This document shows, in pieces, positions 51,906 to 63,793 of a stretch of DNA of 64,000 nucleotides. Location of the stretch: the NCBI RefSeq assembly GCF_963676685.1, contig NC_092356.1, forward strand, positions 18,401,750-18,465,749, written 5' to 3'. Position 1 is the stretch's first letter. Each line of letters opens with the position of its first letter. The notes under the pieces were generated by a model, which worked only from the letters and a program-made list of their open reading frames with translations, had not been told where the DNA came from and made no database searches. Made by a program: the position numbers and the translations under genes. Source of the DNA: Mytilus edulis. Taxonomy: Eukaryota; Mollusca; Bivalvia; Mytilida; Mytilidae.

Positions 51906-53822
51906 CATAATACATAGTCAGCTTAATATTGCCCTGAAATATCAAACGCAAAGCAATTCGAACAAGAAAACTAACGTTGTTTATGTATTTATTACACAAA
52001 AATGTTTTGACACATATTACAACCGAGAGATCCTGTTTCTTAATATAATAACACACTAATATTTTATACATTGTCAGACAGTTCCTTGTTAGTAACTTTC
52101 CCTCAAATTCTCGGAAAATAACGGAAACACTGGTTGTAATTGTGGTAGCTAAGAAAAGAGTATAATTTTCATAAATACATGTATAACAAGTGCGCTCATG
52201 TTAGCGCAGGCACACTTAATATGCATATATGCCTTCGAGAACAAAACATATGAAAGAGAAATCGCTTAATTATCTTTTGGTAGCACTAACAACCATGTGA
52301 CCTCAACGAAACACACACGTGATGTACGTTCTTTAAAAGTTTATGGATTTTTCTTGAGAGGAGAGAGAGATAGAGAGAGAGCTCTGACTGTTAAGGACAT
52401 CACATTATATGATGGATGTGATTCATTGATATTTTAGGCCTTTTATAGCTTGCTATTAAGGGTTGTGGTTTAGTACATTGTTGAAAGTCAAACTGTTGAC
52501 AAAATTTGTTTGCTATGTACCTAAGAAAAGTGTTACGGAAATATTTGTTGAACAAACGTACGAACTAATGTACTAATATTGTGAATCCCTAGCGTGGGAG
52601 TATAAAACTACTTAAGTCGTATTCAAAACAATGTAAACAAGACATCAATGAGATAGATGAATGAAAAGCGCAAAGTGTTGAGCCCCAAAAAGTGGGAATA
52701 TAAACAAACTATAAAAAGCTGATGATAAACCACAGAGAAATGAAGACAAAAATAAAAGCGGAAAAGAAAGGAATCGGAGCTATGAATAAAACAGATACAT
52801 TCCTTAATTTCAAATGATTTCCAAAATGTACTTTTCCATAAAACAATGTCTGTATTTGCATGCCAATGCTGAAGTACTAGCAAACAGCCCAAAATCAAGG
52901 TGTCGACCCATATTATCAACGCTCTCAACACTTTACTTTACCAGGAGCAACTTTCGACAATTAATGACTCGTCGGTGATGCTTCAGTATTAAATACAACA
53001 ATTTTATAATAAAGTGTAGAAAATTTATTTCATCATTATAAATAAAAATGTATAGTATACGACAAACGTAAAACACACAGAAACACATTAACTTGCAGTT
53101 TAAAAATCTACAGGACTGCGGGTTATATTATTTTTTGCAAGCGGAAATGATGTTTAACCAGTTACGTCATTAGTGGAATTTCCATTACTTCGCAATGTTT
53201 GTAGAAATTGAGGCGTTTTTGTGTACTTTTTAAGAATATAACCCACATTCGTATAGATTCTTAAATAGTAAAACTTCATTTAAATATAAAAAGTGCAAAT
53301 ATTTATCACATGTAAATATAAAAAAATATATATCACAGTATGAATGGCAACGAATAATATTTCTCTCATGTTTTAAACAAATAAAAAAAGTATATCACAG
53401 TTTGAATAACAACAAATAAAAACAACAGTCATTCAATTTAGTAGTTTATGTACAACAATCGTCCACATATGGCACATGGTCAGCCCTGTAAAGAGAATAT
53501 ACTGGTGATAATCATTTTATAAAATTTATGGATAACCATTTCAAATACATGCATCTTTCTTATTTTTTTCTTGTTTTTTTCAGATTCTGAGAATCTATTT
53601 CTGTTCTAGTGATAACAGTTTTAATAAGTAATACAGAAACTGCCTTCTAACTTCAACGGGTTGATTTGTTCAACTATTTATAAACTTCGATATCTGGCTA
53701 TTCTTTTTTATATGTATATCTTCTTGGTCTCTCACTTTAAACGATAAATCAAAACTTTTGTAAATACATAGTGTGCCAATCAATACCTCAGGAATAGATT
53801 ATCTTAGCTTTTTTTGGCAAAA
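51906..53822. other. Gene-free stretch with GA microsatellite
   Basis: (GA)n at about 52362-52382. Some blocks (TTTTATAGCTTGCTATTAAG) match mussel-type repeats. The open frame 52623-52931 (-) is repeat-derived. Confidence 0.4.
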
Positions 53823-53985
53823 CTTGTAGGAATTTTTTGGTCCTCAATGCTCTTCAACTACGTACTTGATTTGGCCTTTTTAACATTTTTTTATTCGAGC
53901 CTCACTGATGAGTCTTTTGTAGTCGAAACGCGAGTCTGACGTAAATGTAAAATTTCAATCCTGGTATCTATGATGAGTTTATATA
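53823..53985 (-). repeat. CAGACGCG-type interspersed repeat, reverse copy
   Basis: CCTCAATGCTCTTCAACTAC, TTTGGCCTTTTTAACATTTT, CGAAACGCGAGTCTGACGTA, ATCCTGGTATCTATGATGAG. Confidence 0.78.
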
Positions 53986-54708
53986 GACAATAACTGTTAA
54001 GTGTCTTCAAATATCAGCTGTATTTGTACGAGGCTAGGAAACAGGGTGTATGCGAGCTTATAGCGAGCTACTACACCTGTTTCGAGCCGAGTACAAATAC
54101 AGCTGATATTTAAAGACACTAAATAGTTATTGTCTTTATCCTGCAATAATTCTGTATACTGTTTGTGATTTGAAAGACACAAACACTAACATATATAGTA
54201 TTTATTTTCGATTTTTAATCCCTTGAGGCCCGCGTAGTAATATCAAAATCACACATTACGCTGAACATGCTGAAGACGGGTTCGCAAAAAAAGAATCTCG
54301 AATTGTCAACAATAATACATCGCTCAAGGTGAATAATTATCTATTTTAACACAACAACTAATTTCAACAGTAAAAACAAATAACAAAACATTGCCAAATT
54401 TGAAACAGAAGTGGACGAGTTGTCCTACGCTTCAGGCTTAACATTCACTAAACATGCATGCTGAAATTGACATGGTTGATTTTGTAACGCAATCATACAC
54501 ATTCAAGTTTTGAAATCGACAATTGTCATCGTCATTGGAATGCAAATGGAATACACATTCTGAGGTCACACAGGTTCAAACAATACTCAGTCCGGCAGTG
54601 GGCGGAGCTTTAAAGCGATATCTGTATAGTATACAGATACAGCATAGCGATATTTGTAGGGCTGTATCTGTATAGTAGGACACCCAATTGCAGGATAAAT
54701 AGCTATTA
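53986..54708. mobile_element. Hairpin-ended element, second example
   Basis: Left hairpin 53986-54134 (arms GACAATAACTGTTAAGTGTC and TCAAATATCAGCTGTATTTG, loop with GCGAGC). Right hairpin 54629-54676 (AGTATACAGATACAGC). TTTATCCTGCAAT follows the left hairpin, and ATTGCAGGATAAA closes the right end. No coding capacity. Confidence 0.5.
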
Positions 54709-54944
54709 AAGCTATTCAATTGGGGATTTCGGTGTTATATACGTATGATTGATTATGAATGTGTTGAGTTTATTTTTTGAATAACTACACTGACATGTCA
54801 ATACATTTTCCTGAGTCGACAAAAGGAAGTTATTTGCCCCAATATGAACCTTTATATTATCAATCATTATGTTATGTGACGTTATTGAAACAATATTAAT
54901 ATAGTGTCAGAGACTTACAAAGTATATTACCCGTTCATAAGTCA

Positions 54945-55004
54945 TTATCTTTTATTCAATCGGACAGCTAGACCAAATATGTCTTCATGTAGTCTGTTCT
55001 CTTC
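54945..55004 (-). CDS. NOS: NOS terminal exon
   Basis: Acceptor TTTCTAATTGCAG. Encodes [19 protein letters not shown]-stop (TAA). HEDIFG is the conserved C-terminal NOS motif; only eight residues follow it. Confidence 0.92.
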   Translation of the reverse strand, partial: EENRLHEDIFGLAVRLNKR

Positions 55005-58000
55005 CTGCAATTAGAAACAATTTAAAAAAAACAATGTATTGATTGATTATTTGTGTTAAACGTCACTGTCAGCACACTTAAAAGGGGGTTAAGATATATC
55101 AATTCATGAAAAACAAAAAATTACATGTGCAAGTTAAACACCTAAAGCAAAGAGAACGGCGCCATTACTTATGCTTTTCATCTAATAACCAATTTCTATT
55201 AATAATATCAGTTAACTGTCTTCATAATTTAGAATGTAACATATCAGAGAGAGAGCAAACAATGAAATCAATTATGAATATATATATTCTCACCTTCATT
55301 GTATCCATGTACTGATCCACCTGAGAATCAGATAGCCTGCCTATAGTTTGAATCACATATCGTAGCATCTGTTTAACGTCAGACGCCATCTGAATACTGC
55401 CACAAATATAGAAATGTCCATTTTCTTTTACAACCAATCTGAATACATCTGTCGCATTTCTTTGGATCAAATCTTGAACATATGTCTGAAATATTACACA
55501 ATTATGAAACATTATATAAGGTACATGTCCAATGTTTATCTTACCTCCTATATATTTCAATGAATATCTTTGGCTAAAAGAAACTGAGTGACTATTTCAT
55601 ATTGGGTTAGTAGGCGGAGTTCAAAAGGCGTTACCTACGAATAAGAAAAAACATTCAAATAAGATTTTTTTGTTTTTGTTTCAAATAATAAAATATGGTA
55701 AGCATTTATTCATTATGTGGTTTATCTATTGAAAAGAACAGAATATTAACATTGAAAAGAGATACAAGGGACCATTTCGTTGCTTTATATTGACCCCCAC
55801 AAATTATTCTTGCTCCGGTAAAATGAGGATTTGTGTATATTTCTAACCTCTAACATGAAATCAAACAGGCCTAGAAAAATATTGCACGTACTCTATTTCT
55901 ATTTCTATTTATGTTTATGGGTAATGAAGACGTTAGTATTTTTATGATATCATAACAACAGTTAGTATGAAAAGCCTTTATGCTGTTGAGAACCAATGAA
56001 TTGGTTATTTTTTTTTGTCTTTTTTGCTATTTGGTGTGTGTTTATTTTTTTCTTTTTTTTTTTTTTTCTTTTCTGTAATTTGATTAATTTAAACATTTAT
56101 AGTATGTTGAAATTAAATATGAGAATTTTGTTCAGATAGGTGAACCTGAATTTTAAAGCTAATGCTCCCTTGAGTAAGATCTATCAATACAATGTTATTT
56201 AATGTAAAACCTTGTTTTATATATTTTAGTTGATATACCCTTCCCTGACAACAGTATGAAATATGCAAAAAAAAGCATTGCCTGTACAAATTTCAATGTT
56301 AAACATATGCATAATCAGTGCAATACTCTACATTAGTCAGGCGTATAAAGGCATATAAATCGATAAAGAGGAAACAAATCCGGATTAAAAACATAAACCG
56401 AGGGAAACACATAAGAGGAATGTGTCAGTTGTTTTAAAATCGTTCCGTAGATTGATAAAGTATTGCGTTAACGTTTTTTCCGTTTTCATGAACTTCCTTC
56501 TTTTTGAATTTACCTTGGAGTTCTTTACTTTTGATATGCTTTTTAGAATTAATTTACAAACATATCATGCCCTTATAAATAAAGAGTTTAAATGTCTAAG
56601 ATTTGCTTGTGGGTATTTTTTATTTGATCTAAGGATAACAATATTCATTAGAGATATCAGGTTTATACACCAGACGCGCGTTTCATATACAAAAGACTCA
56701 TCAGTGACGCTCAGACCAAAATTTAAAAGGCCAAATAAAAGCTAGTCAGACATAACAGCAATGTAAACATATTATAAAATATCAGCTAATAGTATTACTG
56801 AATTTCATACCTTTTTCATTCCTTGCTCACGAGAATATGCAAAGTAACATCTGGTCAAAATGCCCTCATTTTCGCATTGCTGTAGTTCATTTTTGAAGAT
56901 ATTGTCTGCTATCGTGTGTCGACAACCAAAATATAAATACGATTCACCAAAAGAGATCCTTTGTCGATCTAAAAAGATATATAAAAAAGAAGATGTGATA
57001 TAATTGCAAATAAGACAACACTCCACAAGAGACCAACATACGGCCTTCAACAACGAGCATAGCCCACACCGCATAGTCAGCTATAAAATGCCCCGAAATG
57101 ACAATGTGCAACAATTCAAACGAGAAAACTAATGGCCTTATCTATGTACAAAAAAGAACGAAAAACGTAACACATACGTTTTCCCACTAACGGACACTTT
57201 TTGTTCCCGAAAAAAAACCATGGGTTTTTTAATTCCTAGAAATGGGAGCAGAAAGTCTTCTCAATTCAAGTGTCACTGAATTGTTCTGACAGGAGACACA
57301 AAAAGAGAAGAGAGACGCAGCTAAAGTCAACAACAACATCCTCTTTTCCAATATATAAACGGTAAGATATTTGTATCATTACCGGAATTCCTTATGTTAT
57401 AATATTTAAAAAGTATGTTCTAGATTATCATATGTTTGATATTTGTTTGTTCTAAAGTTTTACAAATAATCATTGCTGTTTTGTTTCTTTCGTTTTATCA
57501 TATATCTAAAACATATTTTTCGGCTTATACGTAAGTAACCTTTTAATAACTTAACAATGATATACATGAATTTGAATTATACAACAAGCATACAGATCTT
57601 AAAACAAGCATTTGAAATGACGTTTTAAAAAGTAAAACGTTTTCTGATAAAAACAAAGGCAAACCAAATTCAATGGTTTCATCTTTAAATGATTAACAGT
57701 AAACATATAACTAGATAAGAATACATACTTCGAGATGCGAGTTCTATGTTAATTTTACGCTGCATCCAGAAACTTCTAAATGGTGCTATTCCTGTACCAG
57801 GACCGACCATTATAATTGGAACTTTCGTGTCACTTGGAAGATGAAACAGTGGTGCCCTGCATTAAATATGAAAACTGTCAATGATTACAGGAGCTAATAT
57901 GATCATATATAAAATGCAACTCAGTTACCAACATTTTTGTATGGTACGTAAAGTTCATACATGTGCAAATCTGATGATGGTTTACTTATTACTACAAAAA

Positions 58001-61000
58001 ATGTTGTTCGTAATGGAACTCTTGTTTCTCGGATTTGTTTTTGCTTAATCGAGATATGACTATTGAACAACAGAATACTACTTTTGCAATTATTTATTGT
58101 ATGGTTAACATTAATTTATTCTGTGAAAAATTATACACGGAATTTTCAGGTACACTCATAATAACCCGTTAGGACACACAACCCATGCTTCCGGAGTAGC
58201 TTTAATCAGATACACAAAAGACCAAAAAATATCATCTGCTTTGATGGCATTATTTGCCAAATGTTTTTTTCAATCAATATTCAGGCATATCTTGCAGGTG
58301 TTTCATTTAGTCAAGTTATACCTTAGTTCTACTGCATATTTACTCGTATATGTAAATATGTGATGGAACGATTGATTTGTTATTACGTCAATATTTTTCG
58401 AAGAGTAATAATATGTTTCTGATATAATATTTTCAATGGATAACGCTACCATTTCATTGTGTAGTGTACCTGTTTGTATAAACAATAAGCTTGACAGTAC
58501 GCTACTATATCATATAATAGTTATCAAAAGTACCAGGATAATAATTTTATACGCCAGACGCGCGTTTCGTCTACATAAGACTCATCAGTGACGCTCAGAT
58601 CAAAATAGTTAAAAAGCCAAATAAATACAAAGTTGAAGAGCATTGAGGATCCAAAATTCCAAAAAGTTATGCCAAATACGGCTAAGGTAATCTACTCCTG
58701 GGGTAGGAAAATCCTTAGTATTTCGAAAAATTCAAAGTTTTGTAAACAGAAAATTTATAAAAATTACCATATAATTGCTATTCATGTCAACACCGAAGTG
58801 CTGACTACTGGGCGGGTGATACCCTCGGGGACGAAACGTCCACCAGCAGTGGCATCGACCCAGTGGTGTAAATAGTTATCAAAAGTACCAGGATTATAAT
58901 TTTATACGCCAGACGCGCGTTTCGTCTACATAAGACTCATCATCATCTAGGGATACCTATGCAGAAGCTATATAAACTTGTCATTATATACTCACGATCT
59001 AACTGAACAATAGATATCCTGACCAACAGGTAAAGTGTTTAACCAATTACTGCAAACACCTTTATGTTGTCTTCCATCTGTAAATGACAACACATATGAT
59101 TGATTATATAATGTAGAATGAATAGTTTACTAAAAGAGTTTTGCCAGCTCTGAAGGAGACGGAGGCCTAACATGGCCATTGAAACATTGTAAAATTCTTA
59201 AAACGTTTCAAGACTATGTTGGTTCGGTTGATTTATTAAGGTAGCACAATACAAAGATTTTTTTACTTCCAATTACTAACCTTTAAAATGCTGTAACTTT
59301 CTTATGAATGCATAGAAAATAATAAAAGAAATATATATAGATAAACAAAAGATTAATCTTTTAAATGGTTTCAATATTTTTATTATACAATCATTATGTA
59401 ATCAATTATTATGTTATTAGTGGCAAAATCTGGGTCAGTTCACTTGAATGAATTTAGCTCAATCATCTCTTAAACTATACAGAAAATTTTTACGAAATCT
59501 TAATCAACACATCATGGGCTTGAAAATGGTGTCTCAAATTGTCCTTATGGTATTCCATTCTCTCATAAATCTCACATTAGTGTAAACATCCTATCCACAT
59601 AAAAGAAGATAATGTTTTATTAGGTGTAAAATTTGTTCTATACATTCTATCTGAAATCTGAGACACCTTTTGTAGATAATGGCCATACGAACAACATATA
59701 ATAAAATCAACCCTCTAGGGATACCTATGCAGAAGCTAATTTCATTTGAAAGTGGAAATTTGGTAAAAAATATTTTGGACACAGTTAACATTATAATTGG
59801 TTACATAATTGTTGCATAATGATAACATTGCATTAATTTGAAAGAGTAATCTGTTAGCTATCCAAAACTACCACGTTTATAGATTGTTAAGCATTTTTAA
59901 GAAAGTTACAGCATTTTAAAACTTGGGAGTTGGAGTTATAAAATCTTTGTATTGTGCTACCTTAAATAAAGTTAATCATTATTTATTAAAATCAGACAGA
60001 CTATGTGTTGGCGCTTTATTCTCTATTGTGTGACATGATAAAAGTTTGAAGCCAATTATAAAAGAATTAGGGTACACTTATAAAAATATGAATAATGATA
60101 TCTGACAGAATTATTTCCTGTGAGTATATAAAAAAAGACAGAGGTATAACGGTAAACATGTTAATGGCTAAATTGTGTAGAAAAAACAACAACGCATTTG
60201 CTAGTCCCTTACCTGGCGTCTGATATTCTACAACAGCGACTGTCACATGGACTTCGCCTGGTGCTGCGTCTAATGCAGAACTTATACTGTAATAACGAGG
60301 TAGAAGGAGTGGAAGTTGTGATATGAGGAAGGCAGGGGTCACTTGCAGCGATGGATAATCTCTCAGTAGGTCGAGGATATTTGGTATTCCATGACTTTTC
60401 CAGTCTTCATAGGCGCTTGTGTTCTACAATTATGAAAAGGCAGGATGAGTCGTGAACCAAAGCTATAATAACACGTTCCGTGAGAGCGGAAAGATAATGA
60501 ATCATTTTTATGGTATTGTATAGCAGCAACATACGTTAAAGGATTCAGAAGAATTGTTCATTTTCATTGTTTAAACATGTAAAAAATAAAAGAATGCTTT
60601 ATTTTCCTCAATCAAATGACGAACTTTCAACATTGTATTCAGACTATGTGTGACTACTCTCTCACCTCTGCAATGCGTTTGATTCGTTGCTTGTCCTCTT
60701 GTCTTGTTGCTAGGCCAGAGAGAATACTAAGAAATTCCTGGGATGGAGGTGTCGTGATGTCGAGATATCTACTCAGCAAGTCTTTTAATGAACATGGCGG
60801 GAATCGTCCATAATCATCCCAATAGTTTTGATTTCCTACAAAGTGATGTATAAATGGTTTAACCATGTCAATAATAATCAAAAGCCTGATTGGGGTTTCT
60901 GTTTGAAATGAAGTAAATAAATTTAATTTACATTTTATCAAATCATACAATGTACACATAACAGCTAAAACAGAATAGTGATTCAACTGGGCTTTCTTGC

Positions 61001-63793
61001 TTTAAATTCATCACGAACGCTCATGTTAATACCAATACATAAATTAAAAGCCAATTTCGTACATATTTTTCAATGTTTGATGAATGATATTACTTGAATG
61101 AAACATGAAATATGGAAAGTCAGAAACGTCAGAATAACTTTTAAGTTTATGGAGATAATAAGAAGTTTACCATAGTTTTGCAATGATTTTTTTTTCTCAT
61201 CCCTTTTCTTTTCAGATACAATGAACAAAGTCTGAGTGTAAACTCTTTAAATACTCTAAAAAAAACTCACCCATTTGACTGCCTTTGTCATCCTCAGAGG
61301 TATTATATTGTAATTGTATTAAATCACTAGCTGTGACGTCCTTTAAATGTTTTATAATGCCATTTACAAGATCTGGTTGATTGTTTGAGAACAACAACGC
61401 GTGGTCTCCTGGACTGTATCGCATCGCATCATTGTTATCTCTAATGTCTATCCTAGCTAGAATTGTCTGCGGACTTCAAATTAAATAAACAGACATCCCA
61501 TTATTTGTTAAATATTTTGTTTGGTATTCAGTATTATAACTTCTTATGCAATTTATATGTAACATTTTTTTTCATTGACTAAAAGTTTCTATCAAAGATG
61601 GGTCACTAGTAAAACTACATTTCAGACAATCAAATCTCAAATTGACGGTGGCAAAGAATATTCATGATATTATTTCTGTAACTATAATTAAGTTGTTATA
61701 TCTCAGATTTAAAAGTCATAAAAGTTGAACTTTTGAAATAATACATTTTATTCGACAAATTCGTCTCGTGATATTAAGCAAAGTGAAAATGACTCGAACT
61801 GTTTTTGCATTTAAAAAATAAAAGACATTAATAATACAATGAATCAACAAATAAAACAACTTAAACTTCCGCTTGATTTTACCTATAATGTCTGTCTCCT
61901 AGATTAACTCTTTCTTTGAGTCTACATTTGGACACGTTCTTTCCATACACCTTGGACAGCTCTAAAAAACAAATTAAAGAGTTATGAACATTATAAGATA
62001 TTAAACCAAAGTTATATATTATTGATGTAGGGTATTCAGCGGCCATATGGCAAAAATGGCGGAACATACCTATGTTTCTCAATGTGACCATTTCAAATGC
62101 GAAACTTTCTGCTTCAATGATGATTTATATCTTTTGATAGATCGGCCCCCTTAAAAATCAGTAAATGTCCATTTTAGCATATTCATATATATAATTCATC
62201 CATTATCATGTGTTTATATGTCTTAATTCTACTATGTCTTTAAAACCACATTAGATACGTTCATGTCTGTTCTATTTGAGTGATTCTGATTGAGATACTA
62301 ATTATAAAAAGGACATATCCAAACCTTGTGATAACGACAAACGTTTGCTCCTTGGTATATCTATTACTCGGAATCTTTCAGGGCGCCATGTCATATCTGA
62401 TTTTGCCAAAACATCGGCGGCGTCATTTAAGCCCTGTTTGTTTCCAACTTTGAAATGACTGCACGAAACCTGAAAGAAAATTGACATTTAGCGAAAATTC
62501 TTATTATATCTCTGATGCATTTTTACAATATCCACGTGAAATTATACCTTCTGTTCTACGAATTTATCATAAATAACAATGTTTAAAGGTATTTTCATAG
62601 TTAATCAATTTTCATATCCATATGAATTACTGACTACGGTTGCTATGTAAACGATAAGTTTCGAACAAGCGACAATTGAATATATCTTTAAGGAAGAACA
62701 TTATTGTAAAGTAAGTATTCACTTGGTACATTGTATATGTACTTCACTGAAAAGGAATGACTATTCAAAGTTGCACATACGCCGTTTTGTGTTATTTATA
62801 ATCTATCTAAAAAATTAATTGGATTATACGATTTGCATCTTCAATATAAGGATGGTGTATTTTTTATATAAGATGTGTTTTAATTTTTTTTTATACCCTT
62901 TCTAGATTACACTGAAAATGTCATTTATCAATAAACCTACCTGATATACATTCTTTGCCCAGTCTCTAAAAGATATTTCTTGACCAGAAAGTTCGTCACC
63001 TTCACCAATAGCATGAATTCTTGAGGCTCCTAAAGTTTCCATCGTTTTGTCTATGAAATGTCCGAATTCACAAAATTTCGGATATGCTCTGGAACCAAGA
63101 CCAAAAACTGAAAATTTCAGATGTCCTAACCCAGCATTTCTTCCGTTCATAGAATTACCATTTTGATAAGTGATGTTCCGACTAGCCACAGCAGGATGCA
63201 TGCCACTGAAAACAAAGACAAAGTGCTTTATAATATGCATTGTTTTTGTTTTAATGATTCGCATAACTTCCAATGGGTTTTATTACAATTATATTTAAAC
63301 CGAGAACTAAAAACAATTTATTGATAACAAAGGCATTATTTTATTCTGTGGTGTCAATGTGAATGAACGACATTAAATGAAAAATAAAACATTACTTCTC
63401 GATATCTATATTTCGGATATTACTCTATTTCGAGAGATGTTGCTGAGTATTTATTTACCAAAATAGCTAAACCGACTCTGTATATTTTTTCTTGATATTC
63501 CATTTGTGTCTGCCAATTGCTTAAAAAATGAAGAGAAAAAAAAAACATTATTTAAACCTGATCTTTTTGATGAAAACGTGTTTAAATCTCCTAAGGATAA
63601 TGCATTAGATAAATTGCTTTTTGGAAGTGTCCCTGTGTTTGAGGACGTCCTGAAATTTTTTTTGAATGGCATACCCTAGTATCATTCATTAATACTTATG
63701 TGTGGATGGTTTTGGCATGAGTTCTTCACGAAATATAACTTACTTTTTTTGTGATGACCTGTCTCTAGCCGTTGGCAGTGCTTTAGCAAAAGT
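54945..63793 (-). CDS. NOS: Nitric oxide synthase, reductase half (3' 12 exons)
   Basis: Twelve exons joined in frame encode 580 aa: the end of the FMN domain, the FAD domain, the NADPH domain and the C-terminus. NOS makes nitric oxide and citrulline from arginine; this half passes electrons from NADPH via FAD and FMN to the heme domain. Seen in order: [20 protein letters not shown] and [10 protein letters not shown] (FMN); [24 protein letters not shown] (FAD); [51 protein letters not shown] (NADPH); HEDIFG near the end. After HEDIFG only LAVRLNKR follows, so the long regulatory tail of vertebrate NOS is absent. About 40 low-complexity residues sit where constitutive NOS has its FMN autoinhibitory insert. 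The heme and calmodulin-binding parts lie beyond the window. Confidence 0.95.
55294..55485 (-). CDS. NOS: NOS exon 11 in window
   Basis: Acceptor ATATTTCAG, donor GTGAGA. Encodes [10 protein letters not shown] and [20 protein letters not shown], the last NADPH-binding strand. Confidence 0.94.
56664..56745 (+). repeat. CAGACGCG-type interspersed repeat, partial
   Basis: ACACCAGACGCGCGTTTCAT, AAGACTCATCAGTGACGCTC, AAAAGGCCAAATAAAAG. In a NOS intron. Confidence 0.8.
56811..56968 (-). CDS. NOS: NOS exon 10 in window
   Basis: Acceptor CTTTTTAG, donor GTATGA. Encodes [18 protein letters not shown] and [20 protein letters not shown]-domain motifs. Confidence 0.93.
56975..57130 (-). repeat. Mussel-type interspersed repeat tail
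   Basis: AAATAAGACAACACTCCACA, AGAGACCAACATACGGCCTT, AGCCCACACCGCATAGTCAG; relative of 51780-51905 and 37.1 kb. In a NOS intron. Confidence 0.65.
57729..57856 (-). CDS. NOS: NOS exon 9 in window (NADPH ribose/pyrophosphate site)
   Basis: Acceptor TTAATGCAG, donor GTATGT. Encodes [20 protein letters not shown], the conserved NADPH-binding loop. Confidence 0.95.
58517..58945 (+). repeat. CAGACGCG-type repeat: full unit plus start of a second (~356-bp period)
   Basis: AGTTATCAAAAGTACCAGGA and GCCAGACGCGCGTTTCGTCT occur at about 58519-58570 and again at about 58875-58926. Between them lie GAAGAGCATTGAGGATCCAA, TACTCCTGGGGTAGGAAAAT and a tail GGGACGAAACGTCCACCAGC. The element is thus a head-to-tail array, cut after ACTCATC. 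In a NOS intron. Confidence 0.82.
58996..59077 (-). CDS. NOS: NOS exon 8 in window
   Basis: Acceptor CATTTACAG, donor GTGAGT. Encodes [15 protein letters not shown], the G.CS.WL FAD-binding motif. Confidence 0.92.
59236..59965. mobile_element. TTAA-flanked element, family C
   Basis: Ends TTAAGGTAGCACAATACAAA and, reverse-complemented, the same 20 bases. Similarity extends about 68 bp (TTTAAAATGCTGTAACTTTC). 730 bp, non-coding, in a NOS intron. Confidence 0.8.
60213..60423 (-). CDS. NOS: NOS exon 7 in window (FAD binding)
   Basis: Acceptor AATTGTAG, donor GTAAGG. Encodes [18 protein letters not shown]; the RYYS motif binds FAD. Then [15 protein letters not shown]. Confidence 0.93.
60666..60835 (-). 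CDS. NOS: NOS exon 6 in window
   Basis: Acceptor TTTGTAG, donor GTGAGA. Encodes [20 protein letters not shown], then [11 protein letters not shown], as in NOS connecting/FAD domains. Confidence 0.92.
61271..61473 (-). CDS. NOS: NOS exon 5 in window (FAD domain start)
   Basis: Acceptor TTTGAAG, donor GTGAGT. Encodes ILARIDI and [19 protein letters not shown], matching the Y.PGDHLG.FP motif of NOS. Confidence 0.88.
61883..61961 (-). CDS. NOS: NOS exon 4 in window
   Basis: Acceptor TTTTTTAG, donor GTAAAA. Encodes [20 protein letters not shown], matching the LSNVHKKRV region of NOS. Confidence 0.85.
62325..62469 (-). CDS. NOS: NOS exon 3 in window
   Basis: Acceptor CTTTCAG, donor CAAG|GTTTGG. 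Encodes the FMN-FAD linker ([20 protein letters not shown]). Confidence 0.85.
62941..63205 (-). CDS. NOS: NOS exon 2 in window (FMN domain core)
   Basis: Acceptor TTTTCAG, donor GTAGGT. Holds [19 protein letters not shown] and [18 protein letters not shown], both NOS hallmarks. Confidence 0.95.
63744..63793 (-). CDS. NOS: NOS exon 1 in window (FMN domain)
   Basis: Acceptor TTTATAG, donor GTAAGT. Encodes [22 protein letters not shown] matches the NGEKFAKAL-type segment of the NOS FMN domain. Confidence 0.8.

Noticed and set aside
52623-52931. 102-codon minus-strand frame, hydrophobic
   Set aside because: Overlaps mussel-type repeat blocks; composition reflects AT-rich sequence, not a membrane protein.
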